In this document: in pieces, positions 1 to 6,951 of the stretch
Layout: each line of letters starts with the position of its first letter
Position numbering within the stretch: position 1 is the stretch's first letter
Assembly (NCBI GenBank): GCA_029248335.1
Contig: JAQWJM010000037.1
Coordinates: 1-18,782, forward strand
Reading direction: 5' to 3'
Length of the DNA stretch: 18,782 bases
Source: UBA12014 sp029248335
GTDB lineage: Bacteria > Planctomycetota > Phycisphaerae > Phycisphaerales > SM1A02
Notes under the pieces: model-generated
What the model was told of the DNA's origin: nothing
Seen by the model: only the letters and a program-made list of their open reading frames with translations
The model's database searches: none
Made by a program: the position numbers and the translations under genes

Positions 1-10
1 AAGCCCGCGA

Positions 11-2152
11 TCAACCCGGGCATGGCCCCCAGGCGGCGAGGATCAGGCCGAGATCGGCGCCGCCGGTGGTGCCGTCACCGTCGAGGTCGACGTCGGGGGT
101 TCCCCACGCCGCCAGCAGCAGGCCGATGTCGCCGCCGTTCATGATCCCGTCGCCGCTCAAGTCGGCGGGGCAGGGATTCACCGGTGGCGTGTAGCGAATG
201 GGGCGATCGCTCCAGCGGATCGCGATCAGGTCGCCGCTCGCCGGATCCGCCGTCAACGCGGCGATCTCGCCCGCGGTCTGATCGAACATCTCGATGGAGA
301 GGGGGCGGCCGTCGGCGTCGAATCGGAGGACTCGCAGCCATCGTCGGATGTAGTCCGCGAAAAAGAGTCCACGCCATTCGGCCGGCCACGCAGGATGCAG
401 CTGCGCCGGGCCGATGGTGATGGAGTTCGCGTTGAAAGGTACTCCGCTGATCGGACTCGTCGCATCCTCGATCGCTGTCTCGGTGGGATCTCCACCGGCG
501 AAAGTGGCGATTCGGGTTCCGCCGGTTCCGTGTCTGATATCGAACCAGGGTCGATTGTGACTGCTCGCCGGCACGGAGAGGATGGGCGCCGACGGGAGGC
601 CGGGGGCATCGAGTCGGTCGATGTTGGGGCCGGTCGGCTCGAAGGTTCGAAGGGTGATTTGATGCGTGCCGGCGACGAGGTCCGTGGAAAAGCTCGCGGT
701 ACGCCACTTCGACCATGCTCCCGTGGGCGGGATGTCGAGCGTGGTCAGCGCCGTACCGTCGATGTCGACCGCGATCGGCCTCGGTTCGTCGCCACCGTTC
801 GCGAATCTGACCTGAAAGGACTGGACGCCGTTCGCGGGGCAATCCACCAGGAAGTCGATTGTCTCGCCGATCGAGAACCCGTAGTCGAGGTAGCCGTCGC
901 CGGTGTATCCACCGAACTCGTTCTCAAGGGTCGGCCCCTTCCACGAGACGGGAAGACGCCAGTTCGGCTCGCAGGGGTTGGCGGGAGGCCGATCATCTTC
1001 GGTGTCGTGCATGAGCAGATCTCGGAATCGGAATCCGACGGGACAGCCGTCGCCGGACAGAGGATTCGATGCCGTGGGGTGCATCGTGTTCGTCGTCCAG
1101 TACGGCGTGTTCGCCTCGAGTCCTTCGAAGAGCGGCCAGCCGTTGTTGAGTCCCGGCGCATCGATCAGACCGATCTCCTCGAAGGTCAACCAACCCACGT
1201 CCCCGTAGGTGAGCGAGCCAGGATCGCCGTCGGCGGGTTCGTCGCTACCGGTTCCCGATCTCAGCGAGAGTCGGAATGGATTCCGGAGTCCGAGGCTCCA
1301 GATCCGGCTTCGGGGGCTTCGCGGTGATTCGGGGTCGAACCACGGGTTGCTCGCGACCCCGAGTCCGGTATCGGGGTCCAGGCGAAGAATCTTCCCGCAG
1401 AGCGTGTCGAGGTACTGCGCCCGGAAGGCGCCCAGGTCCTGGTCGGGTGTGATGATCCCATCCTGCAGCGCCTGGTTGATCGAGCCACCGGAGACCTGCC
1501 CTCCGGTATCGACGCCGTTGTAACTCGCCGAGTCGCCCGTGCTCGCGATGAGCGTGCCGTCGCTTCCAAACAGGATGGTGCCCACACCGTGCGATTGGTG
1601 GAGGATCGGAATCCCGTCGGTGATCGAACCACCCAGCAGGGTGCGACGGGTACTGGGATCGATCGTCGATCGCTCGCTCGCCTCGGTGGCTTCGTATCGC
1701 GTGATCCGACCGATCGTCGCGGCGAAGTACTCGTCGACGTCCGGGTCGTACTTCGGGGTTCCGAAGTTCAGGAGGTGATGGCGATCGACCACGTACATGA
1801 GATAGATGCGGCCGTTGTCGAGGAACGCCGGATCGAGCGCGAGGCCGAGCAGGCCGTGGTCCCGCCAGGCGCCGACCTCCTCCTGGAGGTCGATCATCGG
1901 TTCCATGCTCATCGCGAGATCGGGGCCGAGCATCCAGACGAGGCCGGCACGTTCCCAGGCGACGAATCGACCGTCACCGACCGGAACGATGCCGACGATC
2001 TCCTCCCAGTCGCCCGGCACGGACTCGCGGGTGAACCCTTCGGGAGGCGCTGCACTGCCGGTCGGCGCACCGAGAAACGACGCGCCGCCGGCGGCGAGGA
2101 GGGTGGTGAGTCGAAGCGTGTCTCTGAGCATGTCTCGAAGCATGTGATCCAT
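11..2152 (-). CDS. Secreted PQQ-type glucose/sorbosone dehydrogenase-like beta-propeller with inserted carbohydrate-binding module and dockerin-like tail
   Basis: A 713-residue exported protein. Residues 1-35 form a signal peptide (cleavage likely near GSA-A at 33-35). Residues 40-390 and 530-655 carry hallmarks of the PQQ glucose/sorbosone dehydrogenase propeller: HGVGTILFGSDGTLIASTGD-type blade (H188, D198), GLRNPFR (288-294) and GLNNGWPLFEG (334-344). Residues about 402-515 interrupt the propeller with a beta-sandwich resembling CBM35/CBM6 (GYTGDGYLDYGF, FANGGDEPRP, TGPNID). Residues 661-713 are a dockerin-like tail with two DxDGDG loops, ending WGPC. The family oxidises sugars or sugar-like substrates in the periplasm or outside the cell; the actual substrate here is unknown, and some relatives lack activity. 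Starts at 2152, 2143 or 2131 are all possible; none has a clear ribosome binding site, and the longest of these is given. It is transcribed divergently from the sulfatase. Fold assignment is confident; enzymatic activity is inferred. Confidence 0.85.
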   Translation of the reverse strand: MDHMLRDMLRDTLRLTTLLAAGGASFLGAPTGSAAPPEGFTRESVPGDWEEIVGIVPVGDGRFVAWERAGLVWMLGPDLAMSMEPMIDLQEEVGAWRDHGLLGLALDPAFLDNGRIYLMYVVDRHHLLNFGTPKYDPDVDEYFAATIGRITRYEATEASERSTIDPSTRRTLLGGSITDGIPILHQSHGVGTILFGSDGTLIASTGDSASYNGVDTGGQVSGGSINQALQDGIITPDQDLGAFRAQYLDTLCGKILRLDPDTGLGVASNPWFDPESPRSPRSRIWSLGLRNPFRLSLRSGTGSDEPADGDPGSLTYGDVGWLTFEEIGLIDAPGLNNGWPLFEGLEANTPYWTTNTMHPTASNPLSGDGCPVGFRFRDLLMHDTEDDRPPANPCEPNWRLPVSWKGPTLENEFGGYTGDGYLDYGFSIGETIDFLVDCPANGVQSFQVRFANGGDEPRPIAVDIDGTALTTLDIPPTGAWSKWRTASFSTDLVAGTHQITLRTFEPTGPNIDRLDAPGLPSAPILSVPASSHNRPWFDIRHGTGGTRIATFAGGDPTETAIEDATSPISGVPFNANSITIGPAQLHPAWPAEWRGLFFADYIRRWLRVLRFDADGRPLSIEMFDQTAGEIAALTADPASGDLIAIRWSDRPIRYTPPVNPCPADLSGDGIMNGGDIGLLLAAWGTPDVDLDGDGTTGGADLGLILAAWGPCPG

Positions 2153-2275
2153 TCTGCCACTTTCGGGGAGGAATCCAAGTCCCGTCGAGGGATATGACGG
2201 ACCGATCGCCGGTCGGTTCCCGATCGTTCCGTGGATCGAGGGCGGAAAACCGGCGATTTTGGGTACGCTCTGGCC
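2153..2275. promoter_or_regulatory. Divergent intergenic region between dehydrogenase-like gene and sulfatase
   Basis: These 123 bases separate two start codons pointing away from each other, so promoters for both genes are expected here. A small inverted repeat, GACCG-5 bases-CGGTC, lies at 2200-2214. A weak -10-like TACGCT occurs at 2264-2269 for the plus strand, but with no convincing -35 partner. Neither gene shows a Shine-Dalgarno sequence. Individual promoter elements cannot be assigned with confidence. Confidence 0.35.
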
Positions 2276-5059
2276 ATGATGAAGCCATATCAACGATCGT
2301 TGCTTCTCGCGGCCGCCTGGTGTCTGTTCGCCCTGTCGGTGTCGAGTGCGTCGGTCGTGCGAGCCGCCGGGGTCGATGACCGGCCGCCCAACGTCATCCT
2401 GATCATGGCCGATGATCTCGGGCTGGCGGAACTGGGATGCACCGGCAGCGAGCGGATCGAAACCCCCAACATCGACCGGCTTCGCGAACGCGGCATGCTG
2501 TTGACCTCCGCCTACTCCGGTTCGACGGTCTGCGCGCCGAGTCGTTGCACGCTCCTCACCGGTCGGCACACCGGCACCGCGCAGATCCGGGACAACGGCG
2601 AGACTCCGAATTTCACGGACGATCCCGGCCGGGACGGGACCGAGGAGATCTCCGGTTGGACGGCACCGCCGATGCCGCAGGGATGGTGGGGGGGACAGCG
2701 TGGTCTGGAGCCCGGAACCGAGACCATCGCGACCGCGTTGAAGCGTCGCGGCTACGCGACGTACATGGCCGGCAAGTGGGGGCTCGGCGGACCGAAGCTC
2801 GGAAGCATGCCGACGGACCATGGGTTCGACGGTTTCATCGGCTACCTCTGCCAGCGGAACGCCCACAACTTCTATCCGACCTATCTCGTCGAGGACGACG
2901 AGAAACTGATGCTCGCGGGAAACGACCGAGGCCTGGTCGGCAAGCAGTACTCGACCGATCTGATGGTCGATCGGGCGGTGCGGTTCATCGATCGCCACGC
3001 CGACGAACCCTTCTTCCTCTACTACGCGACGCCGGTTCCCCACCTTGCCCTGCAGGTTCCCGGGGACTCGTTGCAGCAGTACGCCGGTCAATGGGCGGAG
3101 ACGCCCTACGAGGGCGGCAAGGGCTATCTCCCCAACGCCACCCCCCGCGCGACCTACGCCGCGATGATCACCCGGTTCGATCGCAACGTCGGCATGATGC
3201 TCGACGAACTCGAGCGGAAGGGCATCGCCGATGACACGGTGGTCATCCTGACCAGCGACAACGGCTCGACGTTCGGGATCGGCGGTTACGACCCGGCGTT
3301 CTTCGAGGGAACCGGGGGACTTCGAGGCCACAAGTGCAACCTCTACGAGGGCGGCATCCGAGTCCCGACGATCGTGACCTGGCCGGGCCGGGTCGAAGCG
3401 GGGTCGGTGGACGACACCCCGAACGCGAACTGGGACCTCATGCCGACGATCCTCTCGATGACGAACACGCCGACCGACGCCGAGTTGGACGGCATCGATC
3501 TGTCGCCGGCCATCCTCGGCCGCGGCGAGGTCGCCGAACGTGATCATCTCTACTGGGAGTATCACGCCGGGGGCGGTCAGCAGGCGGTCCGAAGCGGGCG
3601 GTGGAAAGCGGTGCGAATCGGCGTGCATCGTGATCCGGACGTTCCGCTGGAGCTGTACGACCTCGAGGCCGATCCGGTCGAGGCCGAGGATGTCGCCTCC
3701 GAACATCCGGAGGTCGCGGCGCGGATGCTCGCCATCATGCGTTCCGATCACACCATCTCGCCGGTCGTCGGGTGGAACTTCGGGTGGAACGAGGGCGCGC
3801 CGGTCGCGGCCGAGGGTGAGCCGGAGGCGTTGAATCTGCTGGAGATCGGCCCGGGTATCGAGGTCCAGCGGCAGTTCGTCAAGGACGTGGACGTGGTGAT
3901 CGACGGTGGGACGCTGCGGCTCGATGGCGCCTGGAACCCCATCAACGGATCGACGGTCCGATTCACCCGGGCGGGCGGCACGCTGGTGATGACGAATCAC
4001 ACGGTGGAGGTGTTCCGGCGGAAGCATGCCCGCAAGATGCGGACGATCGAAGGCATCGCGAAGGAGGGGCGCGATTATTCGGTCGAGGACCGGGCCGAAG
4101 GAGGATGCGTCGTGAAACGGATCGAACGTACCAGCATGGCGCCGCCGTCCATCGAAGCCCGGCTCGACCGACCCGGAGCGCCGGGATTCGCGGCCCTCGC
4201 CGCCCGGTTCGCCGAAGGCAATCCCGGATCGACGGTTCGGTTCCACGCCGGGACCACGACCGTTCCGGCTGCGGATCGGCATCGAGTCGTCTTCGTGCAG
4301 CGAGGTGGGACCCGCGGGGCGGTCGTCCCCGAAGATGGCGGCCGGGTGGAGTCCGATCTTCGAGTCGGCGATCTGCTCGCCCTGCGTCCCGGTGATGCCG
4401 TACGGTTCGAGACGGCGATCGACGTGGTCGCGTTCGACATCGGTGAACCGCTGGCCGCGACGGTGCCGCCGATCATCCGGCCCGACTTCGACCCCGCGCT
4501 CAGCGACCGGCCGGGAGGATGCGCGACCGATCCGGGGGCCTACCGACGCCTGCTGCTGACCTGGGATCCCGAACGCGGTCCCTACGTCAACCACGGCTTC
4601 AACTGTCATCGCGTCCGGATCGACGATTCCTTCACCCACTACCACCCGGTCGACGGGGGATGGGACGAGTTGTATCTCGTTCAGGAAGCCCCGCCGGGCG
4701 CGGAACTGCTCGTCTGTCGCGAGACCGCACGACTCGATCGGGAACAGTTGGACCCGGCTGGTCCGGCCGGTTCGCTTCCCCCGCTCGGGGCTCCGGAACT
4801 CGACGGTCTCTTCCAGTCGATTCCGCTGCATGCCGGGTCGATGGTGCTTCTCCCCCGGGGGCTGGCGCATCGGGGTCGCGGCGGTGCCGTGGTCCAGGTC
4901 ATCGCGGTCCCCGGTTTTCGGCCCGGATACGAGGTCCCGCTCGATCAAGCCATCCAACGTCTCAACGGCCGCTTCGCCCTCACGGGTGGTCGACGGCTCC
5001 CGCTTCACGTTCAAGGGGTCGATCGTTCACGACCCACCACTCCCGGAGTCACTCGATGA
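2276..5059 (+). CDS. Exported sulfatase (formylglycine type) fused to a C-terminal two-cupin region
   Basis: A 927-residue protein. Residues 1-31 are a signal peptide. Residues 37-500 are an alkaline-phosphatase-superfamily sulfatase: metal-binding DD at 46-47, CAPSR at 86-90 whose Cys86 would be converted to formylglycine, AGKWGLGG, and SDNG at 327-330. The enzyme would hydrolyse sulfate esters outside the cytoplasm; activation needs a formylglycine-generating enzyme encoded elsewhere. Ordinary sulfatases of this type end near residue 500. Here about 400 residues follow: a short beta-rich linker (about 520-580), a cupin-like domain without obvious metal ligands (about 645-728), and a second cupin with H788, H790, E798 and H865 as likely metal ligands. 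The start at 2276 (or 2279) places the signal peptide correctly; a GTG at 2231 would bury it. It overlaps the fucosidase start by four bases (ATGA). The sulfatase call is firm; the role of the cupin half is unknown, possibly sugar binding or isomerisation. Confidence 0.93.
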   Translation: MMKPYQRSLLLAAAWCLFALSVSSASVVRAAGVDDRPPNVILIMADDLGLAELGCTGSERIETPNIDRLRERGMLLTSAYSGSTVCAPSRCTLLTGRHTGTAQIRDNGETPNFTDDPGRDGTEEISGWTAPPMPQGWWGGQRGLEPGTETIATALKRRGYATYMAGKWGLGGPKLGSMPTDHGFDGFIGYLCQRNAHNFYPTYLVEDDEKLMLAGNDRGLVGKQYSTDLMVDRAVRFIDRHADEPFFLYYATPVPHLALQVPGDSLQQYAGQWAETPYEGGKGYLPNATPRATYAAMITRFDRNVGMMLDELERKGIADDTVVILTSDNGSTFGIGGYDPAFFEGTGGLRGHKCNLYEGGIRVPTIVTWPGRVEAGSVDDTPNANWDLMPTILSMTNTPTDAELDGIDLSPAILGRGEVAERDHLYWEYHAGGGQQAVRSGRWKAVRIGVHRDPDVPLELYDLEADPVEAEDVASEHPEVAARMLAIMRSDHTISPVVGWNFGWNEGAPVAAEGEPEALNLLEIGPGIEVQRQFVKDVDVVIDGGTLRLDGAWNPINGSTVRFTRAGGTLVMTNHTVEVFRRKHARKMRTIEGIAKEGRDYSVEDRAEGGCVVKRIERTSMAPPSIEARLDRPGAPGFAALAARFAEGNPGSTVRFHAGTTTVPAADRHRVVFVQRGGTRGAVVPEDGGRVESDLRVGDLLALRPGDAVRFETAIDVVAFDIGEPLAATVPPIIRPDFDPALSDRPGGCATDPGAYRRLLLTWDPERGPYVNHGFNCHRVRIDDSFTHYHPVDGGWDELYLVQEAPPGAELLVCRETARLDREQLDPAGPAGSLPPLGAPELDGLFQSIPLHAGSMVLLPRGLAHRGRGGAVVQVIAVPGFRPGYEVPLDQAIQRLNGRFALTGGRRLPLHVQGVDRSRPTTPGVTR

Positions 5060-6903
5060 CCGAGCTCTGCACGCTGTTCGCCGCCGCCGCCCTCGCCATG
5101 TCGACGCCTCCGTCGGCAACGTCCGAGGACCCGCCGCGGATGAACTTCGATCCGACCTGGGAGTCGCTCGAGAACCATCCGACGCCCGAGTGGTTCGAGG
5201 ATGGCAAGTTCGGGATCTTCATCCACTGGGGCGTCTACTCGGTCCCCAGCTTCTGCGACACCAGCACCTACAGCGAGTGGTACCAGCTCTGGCTCAACAC
5301 GAATTCACACGGTGGCAAGGTGACGCGATTCCATGCCGAGAACTACGGCGAGGATTTCCTTTATCGCGACTTCGCGCCGATGTTCCGGGCGGAGATATTC
5401 GATCCCGCGGAATGGGCCCGAATCTTCAAGCGTTCCGGAGCCGAGTACATCGTGATCACCAGCAAGCATCACGACGGGTTCTGTCTCTGGGACAGCGAGG
5501 TCGCCAGCGAAGTCCGGGGATATCCGTGGAACGCGGTGGAGACCGGTCCGAAGCGCGACCTCCTGGCGGACCTCTTCGAGGCGTGCCGGGCGGAGGGCGT
5601 CCGTCCCGGGTTGTACTACTCGTTCATGGAGTGGGAGAACCCCCTCTATGACCGCGAGGACAAGAGCGAGTACGTCGATCGGGTGATGATTCCGCAGATC
5701 AAGGAGCTGATCGAGAAATACCAGCCTGCCGTCTTCTGGCCCGACGGGGAGTGGGATCATCCCGACGAGCTGTGGCGGAGCACCGAGATCCTCGAATGGA
5801 TCTACGAGAACGCGGAGAATCCCGAGGAGATCGTGGTGAACGACCGCTGGGGTCGCGGGCTTCGTGGCCAGGTCGGTGATTACACGACCACCGAGTACGA
5901 CAGCCTCGGCAATTCGAGCGGGAAGGGAATGCGGAAGCACCGCCCGTTCGAGGAGTGCCGCGGCGTCGGGCATTCGTTCGCCTTCAATCGCGCCGAGAAC
6001 TTCGACATCTACGACTCGAGGACGGTCTGCGTCCAGCGCCTGATCGATCTGGTGAGCCGGGGCGGCGTGCTGCTGCTCGACGTGGGGCCGACCGCCGACG
6101 GTCGGATTCCGCTGATCATGGTCGATCGGCTGCTCGCGATCGGTGACTGGCTCGAGGTCAACGGCGAGGCGATCAAGGGAACGACGCGAAGTCCGTTCAA
6201 GTCGCTTCCCTGGGGACGGGCGACGCAGAAGGGCGACGTCCTCTACCTGCACGTGTTCGACTGGCCCGCGGACGACCGCCTCGTGGTCCCCGGGCTCGAC
6301 ACCCCCGTCCGCCGGGCGACGATGCTTGGAGACCGGCGGCCCGGTCGGGAGCTCGGAATCGAGCGACCGGACGACGGCTCGCTCGTCGTCGACCTCGCGG
6401 GGCTGCATCCGTTCGAGCATGCGACGGTGATCAAGCTCGAACTCGATGGTGCGGCGCGGGTCGACCAGTCCGTTCGCCCGGACGCCGCCGGGGTGCTTCG
6501 GCTGCTTCCCCGGGAGGCTTCGCTCGAAGGCCCGGGTCTGCGGGTGGAGCAGTACCCGGATTCGGCCAGCGTTCCGATCGAGAACCTCGGTTACTGGTCT
6601 TCGACCGAGGCATCCGCCTCCTGGTCGGTGCGACTGGAACCGGGGCGACGTTACGAGGTGGCCATCGATCTCGCCTGCAGTGACAAGACGTCGGGGGGTC
6701 GATTGGAACTCGCCTGCGGCGATCAGGTGATCGAGATTCCGGTTCCGGCCACGGGTGGCTGGGATCGCTTCGAGATCCGCGGGCTCGGCGACTTCACGGC
6801 GCCGGAGATCGACTCGGCGAGCGAGGTCGTGCTGCGGGCGACGTCGATTCCCGGCGAGGCGGTCGCAAACGTCCGCGGGCTCGTGTTCCGCCCGATCGAG
6901 TGA
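5056..6903 (+). CDS. GH29 alpha-L-fucosidase with additional C-terminal beta-sandwich domains
   Basis: A 615-residue glycoside hydrolase family 29 protein, which removes alpha-linked L-fucose from glycans by a retaining mechanism. Residues about 35-370 are the catalytic barrel: FGIFIHWGVYSVPSF (H57, W58), SEWYQLW, ITSKHHDGFCLWDS (H138, H139), FWPDGEW with D230 as the likely nucleophile, and GGVLLLDVGPTADG. The acid/base residue is not conserved in this family and is not assigned. A small beta domain follows (about 375-475), then an extra beta-sandwich from about 481 to 615 (GYWSSTEASASWSV, TGGWDRF) resembling a carbohydrate-binding module. The ATG at 5056 overlaps the sulfatase stop by four bases and has GGAG seven bases upstream, indicating translational coupling. 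The N-terminus (LCTLFAAAALAM) is a short, rather poor signal peptide, so export is probable but not certain. The pairing suggests a sulfated fucan or fucosylated glycan as substrate. Confidence 0.94.
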   Translation: MTELCTLFAAAALAMSTPPSATSEDPPRMNFDPTWESLENHPTPEWFEDGKFGIFIHWGVYSVPSFCDTSTYSEWYQLWLNTNSHGGKVTRFHAENYGEDFLYRDFAPMFRAEIFDPAEWARIFKRSGAEYIVITSKHHDGFCLWDSEVASEVRGYPWNAVETGPKRDLLADLFEACRAEGVRPGLYYSFMEWENPLYDREDKSEYVDRVMIPQIKELIEKYQPAVFWPDGEWDHPDELWRSTEILEWIYENAENPEEIVVNDRWGRGLRGQVGDYTTTEYDSLGNSSGKGMRKHRPFEECRGVGHSFAFNRAENFDIYDSRTVCVQRLIDLVSRGGVLLLDVGPTADGRIPLIMVDRLLAIGDWLEVNGEAIKGTTRSPFKSLPWGRATQKGDVLYLHVFDWPADDRLVVPGLDTPVRRATMLGDRRPGRELGIERPDDGSLVVDLAGLHPFEHATVIKLELDGAARVDQSVRPDAAGVLRLLPREASLEGPGLRVEQYPDSASVPIENLGYWSSTEASASWSVRLEPGRRYEVAIDLACSDKTSGGRLELACGDQVIEIPVPATGGWDRFEIRGLGDFTAPEIDSASEVVLRATSIPGEAVANVRGLVFRPIE

Positions 6904-6951
6904 CCGACTCCTTCGGAATCCGGGGTGCGCCGGCCGGGACCGGGTCGGTCA
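6901..6951. terminator. Stop-to-stop inverted repeat, probable bidirectional terminator
   Basis: TGACCGACTC at 6901-6910 pairs with GGGTCGGTCA at 6942-6951: nine Watson-Crick pairs and one G-T wobble. The arms begin exactly at the fucosidase stop codon and end exactly at the stop codon of the convergent gene. The loop is GC-rich with further CCGG-type self-complementarity. There is no T-run on either side, so intrinsic termination strength is uncertain. Confidence 0.5.

Noticed and set aside
2153..5014. A continuous minus-strand open frame of about 950 codons opposite the sulfatase, joined in frame to the dehydrogenase-like gene.
   Set aside because: Its translation is low-complexity, rich in Arg, Gly, Asp and Pro, with no recognisable domain. 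The signal peptide at 2152 marks the real start. Long antisense open frames are expected opposite GC-biased genes.
4519..5055. In-frame upstream extension of the fucosidase by 179 codons.
   Set aside because: The extension overlaps the sulfatase's cupin coding region and translates to Arg/Ser-rich sequence. The ATG at 5056 has a GGAG site and gives a normal GH29 N-terminus.
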